DNA from: JAURFX01 sp038125265
Lineage (GTDB): Bacteria > Pseudomonadota > Gammaproteobacteria > Steroidobacterales > Rariloculaceae
Assembly (NCBI GenBank): GCA_038125265.1
Contig: JAYPDM010000016.1
Span: 1 to 27,584, forward strand
Reading direction: 5' to 3'
DNA length: 27,584 nucleotides
A program made the translations under genes and the position numbers. Every line of letters begins with the position of its first letter. Position 1 is the stretch's first letter. Below are positions 8,110-15,757 of this stretch, piece after piece. The notes below the pieces were generated by a model. The model worked only from the letters and a program-made list of their open reading frames with translations. It did not search any database and was not told the DNA's origin.

Positions 8110-8623
8110 TATTTAAATTCTTTTCAATACTATCTATGGTCTGCTCAATATTTTGAGCAGAGCTATCAATTCTTATGTCAGCACATTCATTATAGTGTTC
8201 TTCTCTCTCGGCAATTATTTTTTTTAAAACTTCTTTTTTATTTTTGCCTTTAAGAATGGGCCTTTTTCTTGAGTATTTAGTTCTTTGATAAAGCGTTTCT
8301 ATATCTGAAAACAAATAAATTACTAAGCAATCTTCTTGTTTACATCTCTTCCTAAAATTTTTGCTTAGTATTGAGCCCCCACCGGTTGCAAGAATAATAT
8401 CTTGCTCTTCAATTAACTCAAGTAGTATTTTTTCTTCCCTAAGCCTAAATCCATGTTCCCCCTCAATTTGAAAAATATGATCAATGCTAACCCCATTTCT
8501 TTTGATTATTTCTTCATCTGAGTCTATAAATTTTTTTCCAAACCTTTTAGATAATAATTTTCCTATAGCTGTTTTTCCTGTTGCCATAGGTCCGATAAGC
8601 ACAATATTTTTATTTGTTATCAT
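8096..8623 (-). CDS. aroK: Shikimate kinase
   Basis: A 175-residue P-loop kinase that phosphorylates shikimate. The Walker A is GPMATGKT (11-18), where most family members have GPMGAGKS; the G-x4-G-K-T core is kept. Shikimate- and Mg-binding residues are Asp34 and Asp36 (FIDSDEEI), Arg60 (GFRLREE), and the GGGS motif (81-84). The lid carries RKRPIL. It is first in the aroK-aroB-dgt-pyrF operon and divergent from mrcA. In E. coli and Pseudomonas, hofMNOPQ or pilMNOPQ normally separates aroK from the PBP1a gene; here that block is absent. No clear Shine-Dalgarno is seen. Confidence 0.95.
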   Translation of the reverse strand: MITNKNIVLIGPMATGKTAIGKLLSKRFGKKFIDSDEEIIKRNGVSIDHIFQIEGEHGFRLREEKILLELIEEQDIILATGGGSILSKNFRKRCKQEDCLVIYLFSDIETLYQRTKYSRKRPILKGKNKKEVLKKIIAEREEHYNECADIRIDSSAQNIEQTIDSIEKNLNNEKA

Positions 8624-8640
8624 CTATAATCTTCAATACT

Positions 8641-8669
8641 TAAATATAATGATGTCATAATTATATTTA
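8641..8669. promoter_or_regulatory. Divergent aroK/mrcA promoters in a perfect inverted repeat
   Basis: The 47-base spacer holds a perfect 10-base inverted repeat, TAAATATAAT (8641-8650) and ATTATATTTA (8660-8669), around a 9-base centre. Each arm contains a consensus TATAAT -10: plus strand 8645-8650 toward mrcA, and minus strand 8665-8660 toward aroK. The predicted starts (about 8657 and 8653) cross, so the two promoters could not be used at the same moment. No good -35 hexamer is visible on either side. Alternatively the repeat is an operator, or a chance product of AT-rich DNA. Confidence 0.45.
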
Positions 8670-8670
8670 C

Positions 8671-11124
8671 ATGAAATATATCAAAAAACTTTCAATATAT
8701 TTTATCGGTTTATTCATTCTATTTTTATCTCTATGGAATGGTGCCTATTACTATGTTGAGCCAAGCCTTCCTTTGGCTGAAGAAATAAGGGATATTCGTC
8801 TTCAGATCCCTATGTCTATCTATACTAGGGATGGTAGGCTTTTTGCTCAATTCGGAGAAAGAAGGAGAACCCCCGTACCTTTTAGTGATATCCCAACAAA
8901 GTTGGTATCAGCATTGCTTGCAGCTGAAGACGATAGATTTTATGAGCATCCTGGATATGATTATCAAGGATTATTAAGAGCCGCAATAAATTTTGTCTTA
9001 TCAGGTGGCGATCGTAGTCAGGGTGGTAGCACTATCACTCAACAATTAGCGAGGATGTATTTTCTTACAAGAGATAGAACATTTATTAGAAAGTTTAAAG
9101 AGCTTATCTTAGCAATCCGAATTGAGCAGGAATTTTCTAAAGACGAAATCTTAGAGCTTTACTTTAATACCTATTTCTTTGGCCAAAGAGCCTATGGAGT
9201 AAGTGCCGCTTCGCAGATCTATTTTGGAAAAAGATTAGATCAACTTTCAACTTCCGACATAGCTATATTGGCCGGAATACCTAGGGCACCATCAATACTT
9301 AACCCTGTAAATAATCCCGATGCTACAGAGAACAGGCGCGCATATGTTCTAGGCAGAATGTTAGATTTAGATATTATTAATGATGATGAGTATCAACAAG
9401 CAAGCTCAACTCCCATAATTTCTCAACGCTTTGGACCTCAAGCAACCATGTCTGCTCCTTATATAGCTGAGATGGTAAGAAGTGAAGTGATTAATAGATT
9501 TGGACTCTCGGCCTACGAGAAAGGACTCAAGGTTACAACAACAATTGATAGCCGCTTACAGCGAGCTGCTCACTCAAGCGTTCAAAATGGCTTACATTTA
9601 TACGATGAGCTTCATGGGTATCGTGGGGAGATTGGAAGCCTGTCCTATCTGGACCTAGAAATTTATTTTGAAGGGATATTGCAAGATGATCAGTCACTGA
9701 TTACACAGCTCAATAATGAATTAGATAATTTTGACAATGTTGAAGGGCTATACAATGCAGTGGTACTAGATATAAATGCAAACTCTGCCAGTCTATATAT
9801 AGAGAATTTGGGTTTGATTTATATGGAACTTAATGACCTCGAATGGGCACGCCCATATCTGAATGATGACTATGTGGGCGCAATTCCTGTTGAGATAAGT
9901 GAAGTTTTGGCCTACGGAGATGTAGTTCGATTAAGATCTACTTCAGATGGTAATTATCGACTAGCGCAACTACCCTTGCCCCAAGCCGCTCTTGTTGCCA
10001 TTGATCCTTATGATGGGGCAGTGGTATCACTAGTTGGGGGCTATGACTTTAACCTTTCAAATTTTAATCGTGCCGTTCAAGCAAGAAGACAACCAGGATC
10101 TGCATTTAAGCCGTTTGTTTATTCAGCAGCGTTGGAGAATGGATTTAGCACAGCCAGTATTATTAATGATGCTCCTATCGTAGAAGAGGGGGCAGATCTA
10201 GGAGATGATTGGAGGCCGGAAAACTATACTGGACAATTTTATGGTCCTACACGACTTAGAGAGGCTTTAATTCGCTCATTAAATTTAGTATCAATACGTT
10301 TAGTTAGAGAGACAGGAATACAGAATGTAGTTAATTATATTGAGCGATTTGGCTTTGATGAGGCAGCGCTTCCTAACAATTTAACTATTGCTCTTGGCTC
10401 CGGAGGAATTTCTCCTTTAGAAATCACCACAGGCTATGCGATTTTTGCTAATGGGGGATATTCTGTTAGTCCTTATATCATTGATAAAATTGAGGATGAA
10501 GAGGGCAATATCATCTTTCAAAATTCACAACCTCATATTTGCCATCAATGTTTAGATTTTGATAACCCTCCTAATGAAGATGGTCTAGTATTTTCAAGCT
10601 TTAGGACAACCTTAAGAGAAAGTGAACAGGTTGTCTCTCCGCAAAATAGTTATCTGATGTTTGATGTCATGAAAGATGTAATTCAAAGGGGAACCGGTAT
10701 AAGGGCATTTTATGAGCTCAACCGCACTGACCTTGCTGGAAAAACAGGGACGACAAATGACAGGAGAGACGCATGGTTTTCTGGCTATAACGCAAATATT
10801 GCTGTATCAACTTGGGTAGGCTTTGATCAGGAGCGAAGCTTAGGAAGGCTGGAACAAGGAGCAAGAACTGCGCTACCTATGTGGATAGAATTTATGAATA
10901 ATGCTCTTGAAGCTACAGAGCTTGCGCCTCCCCAAAGGCCGCCAGGGATTCTAGATGTACGAATTAATCCAGAAACTGGTCTGATGACAACAGATATTAA
11001 CAATGGAATATTTGAGTTGATGAGATCTTCAGAATTAGACTATTTCAATAATGGAAGGACAAATTCAACTTCAGATATTACCTCTGATGAGCTTATCGCA
11101 GAAGAGCTTTCAAGCATCTATTAA
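8671..11124 (+). CDS. mrcA: Penicillin-binding protein 1a (bifunctional class A PBP)
   Basis: An 817-residue class A PBP that polymerises and cross-links peptidoglycan in the periplasm, anchored by an N-terminal membrane segment (about residues 9-27). The glycosyltransferase domain has catalytic Glu86 in LLAAEDDRFYEHPG, then GGSTITQQLAR and ELYFNTYFFG. An OB-like insert follows (about 300-440). The transpeptidase domain has nucleophile Ser477 in PGSAFK (S-x-x-K with Lys480), SLN (536-538) and KTGTT (691-695). Length and inserted domain fit PBP1a (E. coli 850). The start follows a consensus TATAAT by 20 bases and has no Shine-Dalgarno. The stop shares one base with the next gene's ATG (TAATG). 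Confidence 0.95.
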   Translation: MKYIKKLSIYFIGLFILFLSLWNGAYYYVEPSLPLAEEIRDIRLQIPMSIYTRDGRLFAQFGERRRTPVPFSDIPTKLVSALLAAEDDRFYEHPGYDYQGLLRAAINFVLSGGDRSQGGSTITQQLARMYFLTRDRTFIRKFKELILAIRIEQEFSKDEILELYFNTYFFGQRAYGVSAASQIYFGKRLDQLSTSDIAILAGIPRAPSILNPVNNPDATENRRAYVLGRMLDLDIINDDEYQQASSTPIISQRFGPQATMSAPYIAEMVRSEVINRFGLSAYEKGLKVTTTIDSRLQRAAHSSVQNGLHLYDELHGYRGEIGSLSYLDLEIYFEGILQDDQSLITQLNNELDNFDNVEGLYNAVVLDINANSASLYIENLGLIYMELNDLEWARPYLNDDYVGAIPVEISEVLAYGDVVRLRSTSDGNYRLAQLPLPQAALVAIDPYDGAVVSLVGGYDFNLSNFNRAVQARRQPGSAFKPFVYSAALENGFSTASIINDAPIVEEGADLGDDWRPENYTGQFYGPTRLREALIRSLNLVSIRLVRETGIQNVVNYIERFGFDEAALPNNLTIALGSGGISPLEITTGYAIFANGGYSVSPYIIDKIEDEEGNIIFQNSQPHICHQCLDFDNPPNEDGLVFSSFRTTLRESEQVVSPQNSYLMFDVMKDVIQRGTGIRAFYELNRTDLAGKTGTTNDRRDAWFSGYNANIAVSTWVGFDQERSLGRLEQGARTALPMWIEFMNNALEATELAPPQRPPGILDVRINPETGLMTTDINNGIFELMRSSELDYFNNGRTNSTSDITSDELIAEELSSIY

Positions 11125-11705
11125 TGAAATCTTTTTCTGAAAATCATCTTAGCGATGAAGCGTATCTTTGTGCCGAGCTCATCATTGAAGAAAAAATTAA
11201 AAACTTTAGTTTTGCTAAGCAGAGAGCTTTCAAAGCAATTAAAAAAAAACTTATTCCTAGCAATCTAGAAATTTTTTATGCACTCAAAAAGGTTTATCAA
11301 GATTCTAATGAGCTTGATCACAATCTGATATTAAGAAAATTAGATGAAGCTCACAAAATCATGAGTCATTTTAAAAATCTTAATCCAATGCTGTCAGGGT
11401 TTTTATCCTACGATATTTATCTGTCTCATATGCCAGTAGAGCTTCATTTATTTACTGATAATGAGCTAGAAGTACTTAGCAAAGTAAATGAATTGGGCTT
11501 AACTGCAAAAGATATAGAAAAAAGAATGAAGATACATGGAGACATAAAAAAAATTTACGGTTATGAGGTTGATTTTAATGGGACATTAACCGAGCTTCTT
11601 CTTTTCTCCAGAAATTCCATTTCGTCAGTGCCAAACTGCAACATCACTGGATTAAAGGCAGTAAGGAAAAATATGAAATTCTTAGAGGAAAGGCTATCGG
11701 CCTGA
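11124..11705 (+). CDS. Conserved gammaproteobacterial protein of unknown function
   Basis: A 193-residue soluble protein without signal peptide or membrane segment. From memory, it resembles a conserved gammaproteobacterial family that is often listed as hypothetical, or under a misleading UDP-N-acetylmuramate--alanine ligase name. The shared features are an N-terminal helix of the form CAELIIEE...F..AK..A, an LPSN-like step (here IPSNLEI), and a middle block near 95-125 ending in VELHLFTD. None of the Mur ligase ATP-binding motifs is present, so a ligase role is not supported. It is probably translated by coupling from mrcA through a one-base overlap. Its 3' end overlaps the convergent gltA stop by 12 bases. 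Function unknown. Confidence 0.7.
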   Translation: MKSFSENHLSDEAYLCAELIIEEKIKNFSFAKQRAFKAIKKKLIPSNLEIFYALKKVYQDSNELDHNLILRKLDEAHKIMSHFKNLNPMLSGFLSYDIYLSHMPVELHLFTDNELEVLSKVNELGLTAKDIEKRMKIHGDIKKIYGYEVDFNGTLTELLLFSRNSISSVPNCNITGLKAVRKNMKFLEERLSA

Positions 11706-12983
11706 TATATCTTTATATTCTTGGTCAAAGAGTCCAGTATACAGTTGCCTTGGTCGACCTATTCTCGATGTTGGGTCCTCTACCATTTCTTTCCAATGAG
11801 ATACCCATCCAGCTACCCTTGCTATAGCAAACATAACTGTAAACATCGTTGCTGGAATATTAAGAGCCTTGTAAATAATTCCGGAATAAAAATCTACATT
11901 AGGATAGAGGTTTTTACTTTTAAAATATTCATCTTTAAGGGCTATTTTTTCTAGTTCTTGTGCAAGCTCAAGTAAGGGGCTATCTTCTTGTCCAACGCTA
12001 GCAAGTACATCGTGACAGGCTTTTCTTATGATAGTGGCTCTGGGGTCATAGTTTTTATACACTCTATGCCCAAATCCCATTAATCTAAATGGATCATTTT
12101 TATCTTTTGCCTTATCAATATATTTTAAAATTTGATCTGTAGTACCAATTTCTTCAAGCATATTGATCACAGCTTCATTCGCCCCACCGTGAGCGGGACC
12201 CCAGAGTGCTGCAATACCTGATGCAATGGCTGCATATGGATTTACACCTGAACTGCCCGAAAGCCTCACTGATGAGGTGCTGCAATTTTGTTCATGATCA
12301 GCATGCAGGATAAACAATATATCAATTGCTTTCTCAGCGATCTCATTTTCGATTGGTTCATCGGCAGAATTACCAAAGAACATATTGATTAAATTTGCAC
12401 AATAGGAAAGCTTACTATTTGATCGTACAAAATCTTTTCCTTCTGTGTGTTTGAACGCTGCAGATGCTATGGGCAAGATTTTTCCAAGCATATTTATACA
12501 AAATTCCTCTCTGCTCACTTTGTCATTTATATCAAATGAAGTGTTATAGTGTGCCGCCATAGACCCCAAGCTGCTAAGAATCATTGCCATTGGGTGTGCA
12601 TTTTTATCAAAACCACTAAAGTTAATGAACTTGCCATCACATTCAGTAGCATTGATTACTTTTTGCTCAAATTCAGACAACTGGCTTTGAGTGGGAAGTT
12701 CACCAAAGAAAAGCAGATACGCTACCTCAATAAATGAAGATTTTTCTGCTAACTGTTCAATCGGAATTCCACGGTACTGCAGAATACCTTTATCACCATC
12801 AATGTAGGTAATCTTGCTCTCGCAGCAAGCCGTTGCTCCAAAACCAATGTCATAAGTAAAGACACCATGCTCAGAGGCTAGCTTAGAGATATTGATTACA
12901 TCATGACCAATAGATGCATGGTGAACCGGCAACTCGGAAGAATTATTATTATCTCCAATAAGAGTGAATTTTTTTTCTGTCAT
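11694..12983 (-). CDS. gltA: Citrate synthase (type II, hexameric)
   Basis: A 429-residue citrate synthase that condenses oxaloacetate with acetyl-CoA to open the TCA cycle. The catalytic triad is His265 (WGPAHGGANEAV), His306 (GFGHRVYKNYDPRA) and Asp364 (NVDFYSGI). HADHEQNCST is also typical. Length matches the NADH-sensitive type of Gram-negative bacteria, whose E. coli member has 427 residues. AAGG lies 8 bases upstream of the ATG. The gene is 41 bases after rpmE on the same strand, and I could not find a convincing separate promoter in that gap. Its 3' end overlaps the convergent conserved gene by 12 bases. Confidence 0.97.
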   Translation of the reverse strand: MTEKKFTLIGDNNNSSELPVHHASIGHDVINISKLASEHGVFTYDIGFGATACCESKITYIDGDKGILQYRGIPIEQLAEKSSFIEVAYLLFFGELPTQSQLSEFEQKVINATECDGKFINFSGFDKNAHPMAMILSSLGSMAAHYNTSFDINDKVSREEFCINMLGKILPIASAAFKHTEGKDFVRSNSKLSYCANLINMFFGNSADEPIENEIAEKAIDILFILHADHEQNCSTSSVRLSGSSGVNPYAAIASGIAALWGPAHGGANEAVINMLEEIGTTDQILKYIDKAKDKNDPFRLMGFGHRVYKNYDPRATIIRKACHDVLASVGQEDSPLLELAQELEKIALKDEYFKSKNLYPNVDFYSGIIYKALNIPATMFTVMFAIARVAGWVSHWKEMVEDPTSRIGRPRQLYTGLFDQEYKDISGR

Positions 12984-13024
12984 TTCACTACCTTAAATCA
13001 TGGCAGTATCATCGCATGACAAAT

Positions 13025-13231
13025 CTAGCTATTGATACCGTAACGTTTCTTAAATTTATCTACTCTACCACCGGTATCAACTATTTTTTGTTTACCGGTA
13101 TAGAATGGGTGACAAGAAGAACAAACCTCAATGGTTAAGTCCTCACCGAGAGTAGAAGAAGTCTCAAACTCATTGCCACATGAGCAAACGACTTTAATTT
13201 CTTTATATTCAGGATGAATTTCAGTTTTCAT
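13025..13231 (-). CDS. rpmE: 50S ribosomal protein L31 (zinc-binding form)
   Basis: A 68-residue L31 of the C+ (zinc) type, with Cys16, Cys18, Cys37 and Cys40 in CSCGNEF and CSSCHPFYTGKQ. The C-terminal VDKFKKRYGI is typical. Such L31 proteins usually have a zinc-free paralogue under Zur control elsewhere; none is in this window. No Shine-Dalgarno is visible in the AT-rich leader. Its promoter should lie in the gene-free stretch upstream (13232-13528). Confidence 0.95.
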   Translation of the reverse strand: MKTEIHPEYKEIKVVCSCGNEFETSSTLGEDLTIEVCSSCHPFYTGKQKIVDTGGRVDKFKKRYGINS

Positions 13232-13528
13232 AAAAATATAATTAATTTGGATGAATGAGGATACTGCTGAAGGGGTTTAAATACAAGAATTTTATAGAAT
13301 TTATTTTAATGCATCATGTTGGAGCAATTACCCTATATCCCTGTGGATAACTTCGTGGATAAGGTTGTTGCTATTTCTATTGATTTGAACGGAATCAGTA
13401 ATTTAGACTTTTTAAAAGTATCAAAAAAATAGAATTATTAAATAAAAACAATAACTTAAAAGAATTTTAGAATTTATATTTTAGTTATTACTTTTAAGTC
13501 TTTGCGAAAGTATTCTACAAATTGATTG
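13232..13528. other. Long AT-rich gene-free stretch between rdgB and rpmE
   Basis: This 297-base stretch is the longest without a gene in an otherwise packed window. It lies downstream of rdgB and upstream of rpmE, both on the minus strand, so it should hold the rpmE promoter and possibly the rdgB end. It has two adjacent DnaA-box-like 9-mers (13342-13362) flanked by strongly AT-rich DNA, especially 13420-13500. A 9-base inverted repeat (13454-13462 with 13491-13499) is separated by 28 bases. I see no open reading frame, tRNA or clear intrinsic terminator. Confidence 0.6.
13342..13362 (-). promoter_or_regulatory. Pair of DnaA-box-like sites
   Basis: TGTGGATAA (13342-13350) is a perfect DnaA box on the minus strand (TTATCCACA). 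CGTGGATAA (13354-13362) differs from it at one base and starts 12 bases later in the same orientation. The flank CCCTGTGGATAAC matches the surroundings of box R1 in E. coli oriC. AT-rich DNA lies on both sides. Two sites are fewer than a typical oriC cluster, and no dnaA, mnmG or rpmH gene is nearby. Origin function is a hypothesis; DnaA-dependent regulation or chance are alternatives. Confidence 0.4.
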
Positions 13529-14131
13529 TTAGTAACTTTTACCGTGTGTGCTGGACTTTAGTTGATCTAAAATCTTTGAAAAAGCTTTACCTCGATGACT
13601 GATTTTATTCTTTTCTGTCTCGCTTAGCTCAGCTGCTGTCTTTTGTTTTTCTTTTAAATAGAAAATGGGGTCATAGCCAAATCCATGATCACCTGTCTCA
13701 ACATTGATGATTTCTCCATGCCATTGCTCTTCGCATTGAAGAGTAAAGTCATTTGATAATTTTGCTACAACACAACAGACAAAATAAGCTTTTATGTTGC
13801 CTTGGGAAAAGTCTATTTCATTAAGTAGCTTTCTTCTATTTTCTTCGTCTGTTGCATCTGCCCCAGCAAATCTAGCTGAATGTATGCCTGGTTGGCCATT
13901 TAATATTTCTACACACAATCCACTGTCATCGGCGATGGTTGGAAGTCCGCTTGCTTCAAAACCAAATTTAGCTTTGATCATTGCATTTTCATAAAAACTT
14001 TTACCGCTTTCTTCGGGAGAGGATAGCTTTAGATCTTTAAAAGAGATCAATTCAACTTGTGAATCAGAAAAGAAGGATTGTATCTCCTTTAGCTTATGAT
14101 GATTTCCTGTGGCAATGAGTATTGTAGTCAT
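13529..14131 (-). CDS. rdgB: XTP/dITP pyrophosphatase (RdgB/HAM1 family)
   Basis: A 200-residue house-cleaning enzyme that hydrolyses non-canonical purine NTPs (ITP, dITP, XTP) to monophosphates. It has ATGNHHK (7-13), the catalytic acidic site ADDSG (67-71) with Asp69, FGYDPIF (151-157) and SHRGKA (178-183). All are family signatures and length is normal. The ATG shares one base with the rph stop (TAATG). The rph-rdgB pairing is known in other bacteria. Confidence 0.96.
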   Translation of the reverse strand: MTTILIATGNHHKLKEIQSFFSDSQVELISFKDLKLSSPEESGKSFYENAMIKAKFGFEASGLPTIADDSGLCVEILNGQPGIHSARFAGADATDEENRRKLLNEIDFSQGNIKAYFVCCVVAKLSNDFTLQCEEQWHGEIINVETGDHGFGYDPIFYLKEKQKTAAELSETEKNKISHRGKAFSKILDQLKSSTHGKSY

Positions 14132-14847
14132 TACTTTATTAAGTGTGTTTTTTGTAGGTTAATGATTTGACCAATCCCATCCCCAGCAATGTTAAGCATA
14201 TGATTAAGCTGATCAATTGAGAATGTTGATTTCTCTCCTGTGCCCTGTATCTCTATAATTTTTTTATTTTCATCCATAACAATATTAAGATCGACATCTG
14301 CAGCTGAGTCTTCTTCATAATTTAAATCTAAATAGATATTCTGATCTAAAATGCCAAGTGAAATAGCTGCAATTTGTCTAACGATTGGATTTTTCTTAAG
14401 CAGATTTTTTTTTAAAAGTTTTTGTATTGCTAAGTCAAGTGCTACGTATCCACCGGAGATCGAAGCAGTTCTTGTCCCCCCATCAGCTACCAAGACATCA
14501 CAGTCAATGATAAGAGATAGCTCACCAAGAGCTCCTAGGTCAAGGCAGCTTCTGAGGCTTCTGCCAATCAATCGTTGAATTTCAGAAGATCGACCAGACT
14601 GATGCCCAGATTTTACTTCTCTTTTGTTTCTAGTATTTGTTGCAGAAGGAAGCATTGCGTATTCGGCAGTAAGCCACCCTGATCCGGTATTCTTTAAAAA
14701 CAGTGGTACTTTATCTTCATAGTTAACACATACTAAAACTTGCGTATCGCCGAACTCAGTGAGAACGGAGCTCAATGCATTTTTATTTACATTAGGAGTG
14801 AATTTAATGTTGCGTAACTCATTAAGTTTTCTATCAATTCTAGTCAT
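14131..14847 (-). CDS. rph: Ribonuclease PH
   Basis: A 238-residue phosphorolytic 3'-5' exoribonuclease that trims tRNA 3' ends. Visible signatures are GRSLRS (95-100), ADGGTRTASISGGYVAL (121-137), and the catalytic acidic pair Asp180 and Asp186 in EEDSAADVDLN. Length equals the E. coli protein (238). It is divergent from yicC, as in Pseudomonas and E. coli. The start is preceded by an AT-rich leader with no clear Shine-Dalgarno. Confidence 0.96.
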   Translation of the reverse strand: MTRIDRKLNELRNIKFTPNVNKNALSSVLTEFGDTQVLVCVNYEDKVPLFLKNTGSGWLTAEYAMLPSATNTRNKREVKSGHQSGRSSEIQRLIGRSLRSCLDLGALGELSLIIDCDVLVADGGTRTASISGGYVALDLAIQKLLKKNLLKKNPIVRQIAAISLGILDQNIYLDLNYEEDSAADVDLNIVMDENKKIIEIQGTGEKSTFSIDQLNHMLNIAGDGIGQIINLQKTHLIK

Positions 14848-14908
14848 CGTAATAATGTTATTTGGTTATTATTAGGTTATTGTAATGAAAAGAAATTGAG
14901 GAAGAAAA
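14848..14908. promoter_or_regulatory. Divergent rph/yicC promoter spacer
   Basis: This 61-base spacer should hold both promoters. On the plus strand TGTAAT (14881-14886) matches five of six -10 bases, but no good -35 is seen. The hexamer GTTATT occurs three times in the same orientation (14857, 14865, 14876). GAGGAA (14898-14903) is the yicC ribosome site, 5 bases before its TTG start. Confidence 0.35.
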
Positions 14909-15757
14909 TTGATTAGCATGACTGGCTTTGGTAAGGCCACCCTAGTGAAAAATTCAATTAGTTACGATTGGACTATAAGATCTGTAAATCATCGAGCATT
15001 ACAAATTGATCTTCAGATGCCAAGTTTTGCATCTCCTGAAGAAATTGCCTGCAGGAAAATGGTAGAAAAATCCTTCGGTAGAGGAAAAATAGAGTGTGTA
15101 TTAAAGATTAACTTTTCTCATTCTCAGAAGGAAAGTGTTAATAAAAAAATTCTTTTATCAGTAAAAAAACGTAGCAATGAAGTACAAAGAATTTTTAAAA
15201 ATGCAAAACCTATGAGTACTTTTGAAATACTTGAGACTGGAAAAAGTATTAGTTATGGCAATTTAATTGATAGCAGAACTGTCAAGGCACTGTTTAAACA
15301 TGCCTTGGAACGCTGCGATAAGTCTAGGCAAGCTGAGGGTGAAATACTTGAAAGAAAGATTTTCTCTTTAACTAAAAATCTTGAAAAAAGTTTTGCTTAT
15401 ATTGCAAATAACTACCAGCTGATCCAGAAAAAAAAATATGATTTAGCTCATCAAAAGTTTGAATCGCTATCAGATGAGATAGACAGCAAATATATTCAAA
15501 ATTATTTAACCAGTATTATGCAGAAGATTGATATCAATGAGGAAGTTGATAGACAGCTAATGCACATAGACTCCCTACAAAAAAAAATAAAGTCTCGGGG
15601 CCCTATAGGAAAAGAGGTAGATTTTTTATTGCAAGAGATAAACAGAGAGATAAATACCATCTCTTCCAAACTCAGAGATAAGAAAATTATAAATAAAGTT
15701 ATCAATGTTAAATTAATGGCTGAAAGGATTAGAGAGCAAATTCAAAATGTTGAGTGA
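14909..15757 (+). CDS. yicC: YicC/YloC-family endoribonuclease
   Basis: A 282-residue YicC-family protein; members act as RNA endonucleases. The N-terminus MISMTGFG and the segment WTIRSVNHRALQIDL match the family's first domain. The C-terminus carries the DUF1732 signature GPIGKEVDFLLQEINREINT and ends in REQIQNVE. I chose the TTG at 14909: GAGGAA lies 5 bases upstream, and the added M-I residues align with the usual MI(R/S)SMT start. The alternative ATG at 14918 is 14 bases from that site. The 3' end overlaps gmk by 11 bases, giving the conserved yicC-gmk-rpoZ-spoT order. Confidence 0.92.
   Translation: MISMTGFGKATLVKNSISYDWTIRSVNHRALQIDLQMPSFASPEEIACRKMVEKSFGRGKIECVLKINFSHSQKESVNKKILLSVKKRSNEVQRIFKNAKPMSTFEILETGKSISYGNLIDSRTVKALFKHALERCDKSRQAEGEILERKIFSLTKNLEKSFAYIANNYQLIQKKKYDLAHQKFESLSDEIDSKYIQNYLTSIMQKIDINEEVDRQLMHIDSLQKKIKSRGPIGKEVDFLLQEINREINTISSKLRDKKIINKVINVKLMAERIREQIQNVE

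Noticed and set aside
11124..11705. Annotation as a UDP-N-acetylmuramate--alanine ligase
   Set aside because: Far too short for a Mur ligase and without its ATP-binding GKT motif.
13497..13512. Small hairpin CTTTGCGAAAG just past the rdgB stop as a terminator
   Set aside because: Stem of only four base pairs and no T-run on the minus strand.
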